Counted from the stretch's first letter, positions 44,510 through 57,560 are shown. The stretch is 64,000 bases of DNA from Cycas panzhihuaensis (GCA_023213395.1 CM041465.1:2976001-3040000), one strand, 5' to 3'. The notes: generated from the sequence alone by a model not told the origin. Numbers and translations: made by a program.

Positions 44510-46087
44510 TCTATAAGCTTTGCCCTTATGGCACGTGTCCTTAAAACTCCTAAGCCTTCCACATTTGAGGATGTAGTCAAAGATCAAATGTGGAAAGTAG
44601 CTATGGATGTAGAGATGAATTCTATCTTAAAAAATGACACTTGGGAGTTGACTGAATTACCACTTGGAAAGAAAGCAATTGACTATAAATAGTTATACAA
44701 GACAAAGTTTCATGTAGATGGCATCGTAGAGCATCATAAAGCTCACCTTGTTATAAGAGGTATCAAATAACAAGAAGGAGTTGATTATGATGAGACCTTT
44801 GCACTGATAGCCAACATGACCATATTCCATTTGGTTATGTCCCTAGTAGCCCAATTTAGATTGTCTATTTACCAAATAGATGTGTAGAGTGTATTCCTCA
44901 ATGGAGAACTTATAGAAGAGGTTTTCTTTAAACAATCCCTAGGCTATGTTATTCTAAGATAAGAACACTTAGTTTACAGACTCAAGAAATCCCTTTATAG
45001 ACTCAAATAAGTACCACCTACTTGGTATACCAAGATAGATGCATTTCTCACTTAGTATGGATTCAATTGTTCACCCTCTAATCCTAATCTCTATATTTAG
45101 GTTAGAGACAATTTGATCACCATCATTGTACTTTATGTGGATGACCTTGCTATCATTAGCAATGATATAGATAGAATTTCTTGGCTCCAATTAGAGTTAA
45201 ATAGTAAATGTGAGATGATTTACATTAGCTTACTCCATTAGTTCCTTGGAATTAAAGTTTGGTAAGAACCAGGACACATCGTCTTAACTTAAACCAAGTA
45301 TGCCAATGAACTCTTAGAAGGATTTAGGATGATAGAATGCAAGCCTACACCAATTCCTATGGAGGTAGGAACCAAGTTAAACTTGGATAAATAAGGAAAA
45401 CCTTTTGATCCTACTTTGTACTAGTAGTTAATTGGGAGTCTCATCTATCTTAGTCAGATTCACCTAGGCATCTCATATACAGTAGGGATTTGCTCCAGGT
45501 ATATGTCACAATCTAAAGCATCTCATTGGAAAGGAACCACTAGGATCCTCAAATATATCCATGGCACTCATTAGTTTGTCCTTGAGTACAACAAGATCGA
45601 ATCACCTATTCTAAAGGGACATATAAATGTTGATTGGGTCGGTTGCCAGGATACACGTCATTCAACTTCAGGCTATTATTTTGATATAAACTTAGTTGTA
45701 ATCTTGTGGAGCTATAAAAAATAACCTAATGTTACCATTTTCTCCACCGAAGTAGAATATAAAGTAGTTATCTATATTAGAATCAAATTGATTTAGCTCA
45801 GAAGGACTCTCATCAAGCTTGGACTTCAGTAAACTTCACCAACCATCCTATACTGTGATAATCAAAGTATGTTAAATATGATAGAGAATCTTATATTCCA
45901 TGCTAGAACTAAGCACATTGAGGTCCACCATCACTTCATCTATGAGTATGCCTAGAACAGAGAAGTTGATCTCATCTACTGTCTTATTGAAGACTAGTTT
46001 ATAGACATCTTTACTAAAGTACTTGGTAAACCAAAGTTTGAACGGTTTAGATTTAACCTCAACAACCAAAGAAATGAAGTTGTTATT
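44510..46087 (+). pseudogene. pol: Element D reverse transcriptase and RNase H, substitution-decayed
   Basis: A single copia frame over about 1.55 kb without a net frameshift, but with about 18 internal stops, nearly all explainable as CAG/CAA/TGG turned into TAG/TAA. RT: PKPSTFEDVVKDQMWKVAMD (44550), NDTWELTELPLGKKAI, DYDETFALIAN, VFLNGELIEEVFF (about 44890), LYVDDLAII (about 45130). A QQ pair reads as two stops before LIGSLIYLSQ (about 45420). RNase H: RHSTSGYYFD, STEVEYK, CDNQSMLNM, HARTKHIEVHHHFI (about 45900) and IDIFTK near the end. YVDD is intact, but the protein cannot be made. Confidence 0.9.
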
Positions 46088-46096
46088 AAGGGAGGG
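46088..46096 (+). promoter_or_regulatory. Polypurine tract of element D
   Basis: AAGGGAGGG directly before the right LTR start TGTTAAAATT at 46097. Confidence 0.85.
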
Positions 46097-46395
46097 TGTT
46101 AAAATTTTTCTAATATCTCTTTCATTTCTTCACACCTTTGTATGCTAATATTTATATTATATAAAAAGACACTTTTATATAATTGGATAGTGAGGTCTAC
46201 ACCTTTGTAATTTATGCTAAATTTTTATTAATATGGAAGCTCTACTTGAGAGAGAGCCTATAGTGTGGCAAATTCACTTGTACCATTGCATGCTCATATG
46301 TCTTGCTTATTTGTTTGATTTGTTGAATATTTATCAATATTTTGCTCATTATACTTGAATCAGGGTACACTTATTTAGATCCTAACATTTTTACA
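46097..46395 (+). repeat. Right LTR of element D (299 bp), followed by a PBS-like sequence
   Basis: Homologous to 24727-25110 but lacking about 85 internal bases. It ends TTTTTACA and is followed at 46396 by TGGTATTAGAGTCATACATAC, which resembles the PBS and first leader bases after the left LTR. A true 3' LTR should be followed by host DNA, so this LTR also borders an internal region. Confidence 0.8.
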
Positions 46396-48225
46396 TGGTA
46401 TTAGAGTCATACATACATATTTTAAAATTAGTCTCATGTTTGTATTAAGTTACATCTTGCGGTTATAAGCCTAAGCATGTGGGATCTTTTTTTCTCATAC
46501 CTCATTACAACACTTTTGTAAATTGATTATACGAAGTGCTAAATATCACCTTGCATGATTAATCCTTTATATTCCTTAATGCCGCTTTCATAACTATAAA
46601 ATACATGTATATATGAGGCATAACTTTGATACAATACATCTTATATAAGCTAATTAATCAAATGTTTTAGATATTAGAGGATTGACAAATTTAACCTCTT
46701 AACATAGTCTTTCATGTGTTTATTTTGTGAATGCTCTTTTACTACAATATGTGACTCAAACTTAGGTGGAAGTTGGGACAAATTACCACTCTCCTTCACT
46801 CATTATTAGAGCTAGGTTCATTCTTATATCCTTGTAAGGCTTCCTATAAGCTTCCCATCGATATGGTAATTTTTGTAGGCTTCATTTAGAGTGTGTCATT
46901 ACCCAAAGACATTTCAAAAAAAAGGAATAAAGATGGTCTGCATTAGTTGAAGAAAGTAATGCATAATATAGAGTCTATAGGGGCCCCTTAAAAAGTTAAA
47001 ACTTTTGTCCCTTCTTAACCTCTATCTAGAGATCAAGCAATGTATCTACACCATACCATGATCCTATTATGCATAGAATTCATGGAATCTAATCATGATT
47101 CAAGAGTTGGACATCAAGGAAAATGCCATACTAAGAATTGACATTAGTTACCCATTCTTATTGATATACAATTGAAAGATAGTACTATTGGAATAAAAAA
47201 TAGTAAATTAAGTATCTATTTTAGTGTGGAAGCCTCTAACCAATAAATAAATTATAGAAGATGAAATGAGATATCAACATTTTAATCCATGAAATAATTA
47301 TGGTGTCCCTTGTTCTGAGATACAACTACTAGGCCATTAGGGTTTTATGGGTGTAATTATTCAGTATAGGAGAAAATCATTATAGGATTCAAGCTTGAGA
47401 TCTCCATGCCCTCCATTTTAATAGTTGGGAGTAGATCATGGCTTGGTTAGGTGAATTGTTCACTTATCAAGTATTGTTTCACACATTAAAGAAAGTGATA
47501 TTTGCCTTGTATTTTAGCTATGAGTTCTTTAAACATAGGGCATGAGATTTAATGTATAACCTTATTTTCCTAACTAATTTTAAGCAGCTCAATCACTAAG
47601 AAATTACTTATGTTTAACATACCAAGATTGTAGACAACATACATAAAGTATTTGGTAAATAGAGTGTTATGATAATAAACACCAACAATCAATAAAGACC
47701 TATTATGTATGGTATTTAACATAGTGTAGGGATTGACTCACTCAAATTCTATATGAGATCAATTTATTGAGGTTACTCAACTTATAGAGAGGAATCTAAG
47801 TGACTGCACATTTTTCAACAACTTATAGTTCTCTAGTATTTGATGAAATTGATTACTATAACCACTTATTGTGATCCTTGTAGTATTCTCACTTTGAATG
47901 CAGTACCAAATTGAGTTTCTAGAGCTTTAGCAAAGAGAAATTTACCTATGTATCCACTTTTAATGATTATATTTTTTCAAACCCACCATTTAATGTTTCA
48001 TTTTATATAGTCTTTTAAACTTTAGGATATTTAGAGAATATTCCTTTTTAAATATTTGACCTTAACCTAAAGTTTTATTTTTTAATCAGTTTTTAGCCCA
48101 TTCTTAATTATTTTAAGCTTGCTTTTCAATCTATTTTAGGTAGCTTTTTAGTTTTTAGGTGTTTGTTTCATTTTTATATATTTTTATTTAAAAACATAAA
48201 AAATAATAATGTTTTAATTATAAAA
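46396..48225. other. Unrecognised AT-rich sequence after D
   Basis: The first 20-30 bases resemble a second copy of the D leader. Beyond that no coding motif is recognised. Confidence 0.4.
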
Positions 48226-48229
48226 ACTT

Positions 48230-48279
<50 letters not shown>

Positions 48280-48296
48280 GATAGATAGATATATAG
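48226..48296. repeat. Compound microsatellite (TA)n(GA)n(GATA)n
   Basis: A (TA) run, then about 16 GA units, then GATA units. A similar compound TA/GA tract is at 52397-52472. Confidence 0.95.
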
Positions 48297-48659
48297 AGTT
48301 GAAAGATTAAACAATATAACTCCTAATTCAACCATCCTAATTACCAACCTTACTAGGGAAATAGTTAGGACTACTAGAGTTACCACTCCTACATATACTA
48401 TAGAGGAAGATAATTGCTATTAGGTGTATTGAATGACAAGCTACAATGTTTACCTAAACCTTAGAAGTTTAGAGAAACTATGGTAGACCCATAGAGAGTG
48501 AGTGCCTTAGTTGTAAGCATGCCCTTAGATGAGGATATGGTATTTATGCTATAAGTCTGATACAAGTGGGTCAATAATATCTAGGAGGTGGTAAATCCTT
48601 TAGTAGTGCCCATGTACCTTTGGGTAAATAGGGTCCTCGATCTACTACTTATGAGCAAG

Positions 48660-51600
48660 TACATGATTAAATAAAACCATTTCAACTATAAGGGATTATT
48701 AGGAAAAGATACATAAAAACTATAGCTACTAGATTAGTATACTTTCTTAGGTAGATAAGATACATATCTAAGACAAAATATCACTTCAAATGGTCATAAC
48801 TAATACAATTAAACTATCTAGCAATGAGAATTTCTTGGCTTGGAAGAAATAAGTCAAGAATATTGTGATAATAAAAAAATTATGGGCTTATGTTTATGGT
48901 TAAATTCCCATGCCTAAAGACCCCAATGATCTTAATGTTGTCATTCCTATTAATCTTAATACGTTAGCTACCTTTAAATAATTTGTTGAAGTTGTCCTTT
49001 TATTTCTACCCATGTCCTATGAAGATAATGTTGATCAAAATATTGAACTTACCCCTACTTCTACTAATATTTGAAATATAATATGTGCATTGTATGAGAG
49101 GAAGGACAATGTAAGAGTTATCATGCTCAGAGATCAACTCTATTCTATATCATGTATAGGAACTATTGTAACCCATATAACTTAGATCAAATTGATTAAG
49201 AACCAATTGAGTATTATGGAGTTAGCCACCATATAACAATGATCTTATATCCTGTATAATCAATGTATTTCCAACTAGATATAATTCCCTTATATCCACC
49301 CTATCTCATACTAATCATTTGGCCACACTTTATTTCAATACCTTTAAAGGTATTTTACTTCAAGAGGAATGCATTCTAAATATATTAAGAGATTTAACTA
49401 CCTCCTCTTCAACTCTAGCCTTTGTAATGCATCCTAGAGGGAGATAATAATATTTAAACCTAACCCAATAATTTTGTTAAATGAATTTAACTCAACATCT
49501 ATATTAGTAATGCTAGTAGTAAACACAATATTCTACTAAGGTTGTTTATCACTATTATGGTAGACCTAGCCATATTACACCTGACTATAGGAATAAGAAA
49601 GTTAATCTTCAACAATAACATCAAAATTGCCCTGCCATGTGGGGCAATTAGAATTACGAACATGGTAACTATCAAGGACCATGAAGACAAAATCAAAATG
49701 ACTATTAAGGACTAAGAAGATAGAATCAAAATGCTCCTCAAGGTAACTAATAAAATAGAAATCGTAATTAAATATGAAATCAAAATTAAGGATGCCACAC
49801 GTTTGATTCTTAAAATATTTTCTTTACTATATTGATAGTACATCATTATGATAAATACTAGTTGATAGATTTTGGAGCCTCTCATCATATAATAGGTTCC
49901 AAAGAACTACTTATAAATACAAGGCTAGTGCAGGACCAATCAGTTATGATGTCATTTTAGAGGCTACTAAGATTGGTAATGCTCCCATATCTCTAAAGAA
50001 CTATAATATTTGGCATCACCTCAATAATTCATTCTATATCCCTAGTATGACATGTAATTTGCTATTAGTTATCTAGATAAATAAATAAAATTTTAATTTT
50101 TTATTTAGTCACCTTAAAAAATATTTGATTATAGATTTGAATGGCAATTTAAATTCCTCTAGATATGAAGTCCAAGGTCTATATAAGTTTGATGCAATCT
50201 CAAGAACTTTTATTCCTACCAACTGAAACTAGCTCTTGTAGCAATACAACTTCCACTTTAAATACATTTACTTCTACTTCAAATATCGATGAATAATCTA
50301 CTCTAAAAGTACTTGTTTCTCAAAGACTACTAAAAGACCAATTATGGCATCAATGTCTTGGTAATTTGAATATAAATAATCTTTATATACTTTTCAAACA
50401 AAATATGGTGCATAGAATACTAAATATTAAGCAAACCAAATGTATTTATAAGGCTTGCATCATTAAAAAATATCATCAAGATCTATGTAGATGAAATGGA
50501 AGAGCCTAACATGCTAAGGAACCTTTGGACTTGGTATATTTTGATATTTGCGGACCCATATCATAAGAATCCTTTAATAGATGTCGGTATTTTATTATAT
50601 TTATTGATGATTATTCCTAGAAAGTTTAGGTTTATCTCTTGAATAAATAATTCAAAGAATTTAAAAAAATTAGAGCATTTTAAGCATGTTATTTAATTAG
50701 AATCTAGGAAACCAAACTAAATTCTTCATTGTAATAATGGAGGTAGATACACTTCTATAGAGTTCATCTAATTTTGTAAGGATAATGGCATTAAATAGTA
50801 GTTCTCTACCCCTTACACATCTTAGCAAAATGGAGTTGCTAAGTATATGAACTAGACCTTGGTTAGCAAAGATAAATCCATACTTGCTACTAAAAATCTA
50901 GGACTTCAATTCTAGGTTAAAGCCCTTAATATAACTACTTACCTTATAAATTGAAGTCTAACCAAGGCTATTTTGAATATTACACCTGAGGAGGCCTAGT
51001 TAGGTCAAAAACTCATGGTCTCACATTTGCATACCTTTAATTGTATAGCATATATGCTTATACCAAATGAATAAAGAAAGAAGTTAGATGATCAAAGAAG
51101 AAAATGTATTTTTATTAGCTACTAGCCTAGCTATAAATTATATACACTTTATAATCCTACTACCAAGCAAATGTATATATCTTAGGATGTTATCTTTTTA
51201 TAAGAGAACTAAGACTTGGATACAAGTTAGCTTTCATTATTTGATAAAGAACTTATAAAATCTCTTACTCCTCCTCCTATTACTCAATATATTCTTACAA
51301 TTTAATTACCTCCATCAATGTCATATGTACCTAGTGCTTCATTTACACCTCTAGCTTCTACTTCAACATCCACTTCAATAAGTCCTTTAAAAGATGTTTA
51401 AGAAGTGGCCACTTCAAAGTAGCTCCCTAAATGGTACTTGCAGATATTCTCTTTTGCTCCATCAGCACCTCAATAAACTAAGAGGTAATCTAAATGTAGG
51501 TCATCAACCAACTTTACCTTAATGGAAAAAGTGTTATTAGCTCCTAAACTCACAACTTTTGAAGAAGCTATTATAGATCAAAAGTGGCAAGTAGCTATGA

Positions 51601-51917
51601 ATGATAATAAGGTCTCTATTTTATAAAATAACAATTGGGAGTTAGTTGAGCTGCCTGAAGAAAATGAACCTATTTATTACAAATGTATTTACAAAATAAA
51701 ATTTTATGCAAATGACTCCATTCAATACCACAAAGTATATTTGGTTGATAATGGTTTCAAATAAATTCAAGACATTGATTATAATGATACATTTATCCCA
51801 ATTGCCAACATGATAACTATCAAGCTTGTTTTGACTTTAGCAAATCAATTTAATTAGCTTATTTTTCAAATAGAAATAAAAGGTGCCTTCTTGAATGGTA
51901 ACTTATAGGAGGAAGTA
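48660..51917 (+). pseudogene. gag-pol: Ty1/copia element I, decayed gag-pol, truncated in RT
   Basis: Gag at about 48820-49430 (FLAWKK, DNVRVIMLRDQLYSI). Zinc knuckle with Tyr for Cys at about 49540-49590 (YHYYGRPSHITPDY). Protease LIDFGASHH (about 49870; usual DSGASHH). Pre-integrase LKDQLWHQCLGNLNINNL (about 50335) and YKACIIKKYHQDL. Integrase DLVYFDICGPIS (about 50530) and FIIFIDDYS. RT start LTTFEEAIIDQKWQVAMN (about 51550), NNNWELVELP, YKCIYKIKF, and GAFLNGNL (about 51890). It stops abruptly at 51917, before the YVDD region. Stops and frame changes are dense. No LTR was found. Confidence 0.75.
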
Positions 51918-52393
51918 ACACCCTCTGATTATCAACTAATAATGCATAAATATGGCAAAAATTGCCTTTTATTACATACACACATTCGTTTATTATTTTA
52001 TCTTACATCATTTGTATTATCAGCATTCACCATCTTCTAGCCATAGGTTGAAGAAGTTCTACCACTAAGGGGGTTGTGTTTCCTATATCTTAGGAATAAC
52101 ATAGACATTTTGGCATATAGGTAAGTATAGGTATGCTCCATTACTCTTTTTTACACCTCATTGATTTATTATATCATGATCTTAAATAGTGGATATATGT
52201 CTTTACTTTCTTGTCTTGACTATTTACCTATGTATTTTTAGTTGATAATAAGTATAAGTTTACTCGATGGCTATTTATCCACCCATTGGACTCTTCAAGT
52301 AAGAACATGTGCTTAATCCTCCATTGCAACATCCTCATTTTTTGATTTTGATCCATTGAATCCATCTTTTTTCACCATTTACTGCCTAGTTAT

Positions 52394-52396
<3 letters not shown>

Positions 52397-52472
<76 letters not shown>
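52397..52472. repeat. Compound microsatellite (TA)n(GA)n
   Basis: About 17 TA units followed by about 20 GA units. Confidence 0.95.
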
Positions 52473-52475
<3 letters not shown>

Positions 52476-52565
52476 TGAATGCTAGAGTTTTGGCTTGGTT
52501 TATAAGTTTTTTATTTTAAAAACTCAATATATTTCCAAACCACTACTTGTTTTACTTATAATAAA

Positions 52566-52591
52566 GGTACCGCAAAGTACTTTATGGTACC
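52566..52591. repeat. 26-bp near-perfect palindrome with GGTACC ends
   Basis: GGTACC, two bases, AAAGTACTTT, two bases, GGTACC. Only the two dinucleotides break the symmetry, and each differs by transitions. Another GGTACC follows at about 52606-52611. Confidence 0.85.
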
Positions 52592-53682
52592 ATGAATAAC
52601 TTTACGGTACCAAAAGTATATTCATGGTATGACTGTCACCTACCCAAATTTGGGTTTGTCATTGATGGTTAGCCCATAAATGCATTTTTTTGAGGTTTAG
52701 TCAGTCTACATCATCTTCAAGATAACGTCGGTCTAGTTTGGGTGGTTTAAGAGGCTAAATCTTACCTAAATCATAGCATTTCTATATGGTTTTGATTAAA
52801 TCCATGAGCAAGACTCATGGATTTGTTTAATGGTTTTCTTCAATATTATGGGTTAAAAACCACTCACCCTGCCCCTTGATTTTATCTATAAATCTTCTTA
52901 GTTTTTCATTGGAAAAGGGGAGATCAAGAGAGACATTGACCATGCCATTATACTATTAAAATTTCATTGTAATTAGATAACCTTGATCTACGTACCCTGA
53001 TTGTGACTACATCTTTAAGATTACACACCTTCAATAGTAACAGTGAGTCTTGAGAGAAGAATTAGCAATCATTAGCCTTCTCTACCATCTAAGGAAGAGG
53101 TAATCTTCCTCCTTTTGATTTAGTTAAGATTTCCTTTATATTTGTTACTCATTTATACTTTATTTTAGTACACTTAATTTGCCATATTTTGCTTTGTTAT
53201 CCTTGTATATAATACCTTCCTTGTTAGCATATTATATGCTTGTTTCTTCCATAATTCTAAAAGGAGAGGTTATAAAGGGAGGTGGAACCAAAGTCTCACT
53301 TGGGGAGTCCAACATATTTAGGGGACATTTGGGTCATTTTGAGGCTTCCTTCCTCTATTTTTTAATTTTTCATTTTAGATATCTTTTAGTTTAATCTTGG
53401 ATTACTCCATATGGTTGAAATGCTATGTCTATATTGTTATATTATTGGTTGAGCAATTACTTTACAGGAACGCTAACTTTATTGCAAGAAGAAAAGGAGG
53501 TTAAGGGTCTTCCCTATTATTAGCTAATAGCTTAGGCTCTCTCACCATAAGTCCTTTTACAAGCAACTCCTAAGAAGGTATGGTTAATTCATTGAACTTA
53601 GAATATATTTTCTAATTTTGGAGCTTTCATTGCATTCTTTTTCCCATCATAAGCATATCCTATAAGTATAAATAAGGCAGAC

Positions 53683-53960
53683 TTCATAATAGAAGGAACA
53701 TCTTTCTTTTGATGAGATACTATATGGAACCAGCAATCGCAATAGGTTGAATTCCCATGTCAATGACCTTATGTGAAGAACTCAAACAAACTTGCTAAAA
53801 ATTAGGTTCTATTAATATGAAGTCTCAAAGATGTGCTACGAAGGGCCAAAGTAATTAAGGCAAACTTCATAATAGAAAGAACATATTTCTTTGGATGAGA
53901 TACTACATGGTACCAATGATCATAAAAGGTTGAATTCCCATGTTAATGATTTTAGGTGAA
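53683..53960 (+). repeat. Diverged duplication
   Basis: Two copies of about 100 bases (53683-53780, 53862-53960) share the blocks AACTTCATAATAGAA, TTTCTTT, GATGAGATACTA and GGTTGAATTCCCATGT. Confidence 0.75.
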
Positions 53961-54059
53961 TAACTTATATAGACCTATTGTAGAATGACTTTTAGAAGAA
54001 CCCATGAATAAGCTAATTCAAGTCCTACCTATAGAGGTACACTGATACATTGCAATCAA

Positions 54060-57000
54060 TCTTTGTGTTTAATACTTAAAAAAATAGACCCCTAGATATG
54101 GTAAAGTTTACAAAGCTAAGAAAATTGTCTTCACAATAGATCCTAGCCTATCTATGGAAGATAACTCTAATTTTGAACTATAATTTGATGATGAACCCCA
54201 TTCAGAACCCCCCTCAATGCCAAAACCAAATGTCTATTTATTTGCATTAACATCCCATTTATGTCCTAAACCATTATAAGTAAAAAGAGCACTTAAGAAG
54301 ATACTAATTACTATTATGATCAATGGTAGCATATTGTTAAACTTTATAGATATTTCCCTAGCTAGATAATTCAATCTTTATATTATCTTAAAAATTGGAT
54401 TTATGTGTTCCCTATTTGGCCATTATAAACTTCATTATGATAACATAATCAAGAACCTCACTATCTAAATTGGTACTTATAGGTTAAGCTCTAATTTTTA
54501 TGCCCTACCTATTAGTGGATCAAACATTATTCTTAGAGTCTAGTGGCTCCAAATATTAGGTACATATAGTATAAATAACTCCCTCACTTACCCATTCATC
54601 TCATTTAAGGACCAAATGGAACAAACCTGCAAACTCCACAAAATACAAGCCCCTCCCTAATAAACTAATTTTACCATACTAAATAAGGAAATAATTAAGA
54701 ATATAAGTAGGTTATACCATATATATTAGCAACATCCAAGCCCATGTAGACGTTCCCCATGACATTTAATACATCCTTAATAAATATTAAGCTAATTTAG
54801 CTCCCTTATTAACTAGCCCCTACTAGATCATGAGTGTTATCACACTATTGAGTTAAAAAATCCCCATGAACCTATAGAAATTCCTACTTTTAAAAGAATG
54901 GGAATGAAAATATTACTAATGAGCTAATAGAAATAGGTGTAATTCAACCTAAGAAAAACACATGTGTTGGCCTTATTATCTTAGTTCAAAAAAATGATGT
55001 CTCATTTAGGTTGTATGTTGATTATCAAGAACTTAATAAAATAACGATAAAAAATAAGTTCTCTGTCTCTATAATTGATGATATGTTAGATAAGACCCAT
55101 AACAGTACAATCTTTACCAAGTTAGATCCCTAATTTGAATACTATCAAATCCCAATTACACATCAAGATTGTCACAAAGTTGCCTTCTATACATAGCATG
55201 GCCACTTAAAATTTTATGTCATGCCTTTCAACTTATGTAATGCCCAATCATGTTTCAATTCCTTATCAATAAGATATTTGCCCCTTACGTTAGAAAATTC
55301 ATTATTATTTTCTTTGGTGATATTCTTATTTATAGCACTGGCATGGCCATTCACACTTTCCATTTAGAGACAATCCTAAAATTTTTGGGCAAATACACTA
55401 AGCTCTTCAAGTGTGAGTTTGGTAAGGTTGAACTATAATACCTTGGCCATATTATCTCCATAGAAGGTGTTTAGATTAACCCTAACAAGATAATGGTTAT
55501 TACAAATTAGCCAACCCTAAAAAAACTTACCCAATTGTGTGCTCTCTTAGGACTCACAAGGTTTTATAGGTAGTTTATCTAGAATATATAACCTTAACAT
55601 TATTATTAACTAATTTACTCTAGAAAGATTCTTTGTAATGATCACCCACCACTAACAATGCCTTTATTCATCTTAAAGAAATCATATCCTCTACTTTGGT
55701 CTTAGCCACACTAGACTTCTCTGAATATTCCAACTAGAATATGATGCATCAAGCTTTAGCTTAGGTGCAATCCTTATGAAAAACCTATACCCTATTGATT
55801 TTAAAAGTAAAAAATTTAAAGACCATAAGTGTAGGTTGTCCACTTACCAAAAGGAAATAAAGGCTATTCTCCATGCCATAGAAAATTTGTGACAATATTT
55901 TATTAGATCCAAGTTTACCATCATAATTAATGACTATAGCCTTTGTTTCTTATTAGACCAACAAGTTCTATCTAAGGAGCAAGCCTAATAGGTGGAGTGC
56001 CTCAAAGTATTTTATTTAACAACCACTTATAAGAAAGGCTAAGATAATACAGTGGCAGATGCTCTTTCCCACCTTCTAACAGTCTTGTCTCTTATTCCTT
56101 TATATAAATTGTCTATTCATGCCATCTCTACTCCACATCCTATATGGGTATAAGACCTGGCTCAAGAAAACTAGTACTAACTAAATTATAATAAATGGAC
56201 TAATGAAGTTCATACTAAAAAAAAGATATATATAAAATAATCTCCTTCTATATAGAAACTACATATTTATCAACCTGGCTTCTAACCTTATTCCTCAAAT
56301 CTTAATAGAATACCAATCTACTCTGTTAAGGGGTCATTTCAGTTTTGATAAAACCTACTAATGAATTTATTCTAACTTCTTCTACATACATATGAAATCA
56401 TCCATTTTAACATTTGTTTCATAATATGATATATATCAACGTAATAAAATTGATACTAAAGCCCAACTAGGTTTGTTCTAACCACTGCATATTTTATAAC
56501 GGAAATAGCAAGATATTTCCATGGACTTTATTACAGGTTTCCCTCTATCTATAAGGTATGACTCCATATTAGTGGCCATTGACCACTTAACAAGATACAC
56601 ATACTTTTTTTCCAGTCCACACTTCATATAAGGCATCACATATTATAGATTTTTATCTTCAAATAATATTTAATTTACATAAATTTTTGTTAACTATAGT
56701 GTGCAACCAATATCTAAAATTTATCAACTCCTTTCGGTAAGAGCTCTTTTGAGCCTTGGGTATATCATTGAATATGAGTTGTACTTACCACCCCTAAACA
56801 GATGGCTAATTAGAAGTTCTTAACAAAAGATTAGAAACTTACTTATACTGTTATGCTTTTGAACACTAGACAAGATGGGCATCATTGCTAGCTCTAAAAA
56901 TATATTAGTATAATTTTACTAACTACTCAACCAAAGGGATGTCACCCTTCATGGCCCTTTATGGGTACCCACCACCAATCCACCATACATTAACAACCAA

Positions 57001-57560
57001 CCTTTACACTATAGTAATACAATAAAAACTATAATGTATAGACCAAATTCTAAACACCCTTTAGCAAAACCTAGTTGTAGCCTAGAATTAGATGAAGTAA
57101 TTAGCAAGTTTCCATCATTTAGATCAATCCTTTGACATTAGTGATTTTGTGTTCTTACACCTTCAACCATATAAACAATGATCACTCAAATATCATAGGA
57201 ATCACAAGTTCAGTTCTCACTACTATGGCCCTTATAAAGTCCTCTAGTATATCAGTGAAGTAGCCTATACTTTTAAACTCTTACCTAATGCTAAAATTCA
57301 TAGTGCCTTCCATGTTTTTTATCCCAAGAAAAATCTTAGCAAGGGCATAACCCCACAAATACTCCTACCCATCTTGGATGAAGAAAATATTCTCACTGTT
57401 CCTCTTAAATATATCTTAGCCATTAAATAATACTATCTCTAAACTAGGACAATTACTAAGTATTTAGCACAATGGGCTAGCTATGAATAAGATGAGGTAA
57501 CTTGGGAATCAATAAACTTTATTAAGTAGAATCCACATCTCCTTTGCTTTAGGGACACAA
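54060..57560 (+). pseudogene. pol: Ty3/gypsy chromovirus J, decayed protease to chromodomain
   Basis: Protease-like NGSILLNFIDISLA (about 54320) and the ILRVxWLQILGTYS block (about 54530). RT: IGVIQPKKNTC (54930), FRLYVDYQELNKITIKNKF, PFNLCNAQS, and IIIFFGDILIYS at 55301-55336, where Gly (GGT 55316-55318) replaces the first catalytic Asp. RNase H: YDASSFSLGAILM (about 55745), then DNTVADALS (about 56050). Integrase: first Asp in DFITGFPLS (about 56520), second Asp as Asn (VCNQYLKF, about 56705), Glu kept in LEVLN (about 56810). C-terminal chromodomain at 57398-57530 (AQWASYE, VTWESINFI). The order RT before integrase and the chromodomain place it among chromoviruses. No 5' LTR or gag is readable. 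Confidence 0.8.

Larger units (their letters stand above)
24727..46395 (+). mobile_element. Ty1/copia element D, host of nested insertions C1/H and C2
   Basis: Left LTR 24727-25110 and right LTR 46097-46395 match each other (TTTCTAATATCTC...TTCTTCACAC...GTGGCAAATTCAC...CATATGTCTTGCTTATTT). D's own sequence is the left LTR, PBS and about 60 bases of leader, then 36736-36981 (integrase-RT linker), then 44510-46096 (RT-RNase H-PPT) and the right LTR. Its gag and integrase are missing. C1 sits at the point where they should be and has non-matching flanks. The right LTR is followed by a PBS-like sequence and shows no TSD, so D's outer structure has also been rearranged. Confidence 0.85.
51918..54050. 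other. Mixed non-coding region with microsatellite, palindrome and duplication
   Basis: An abrupt change of sequence at 51918 ends element I. No gene is recognised. It includes the TA/GA tract at 52397-52472, a palindrome at 52566-52591 and a roughly 100-base duplication (53683-53780 and 53862-53960, about 180 bases apart) with GGCAAACTTCATAATAGAA...GATGAGATACTA...GGTTGAATTCCCATGT. Confidence 0.5.
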
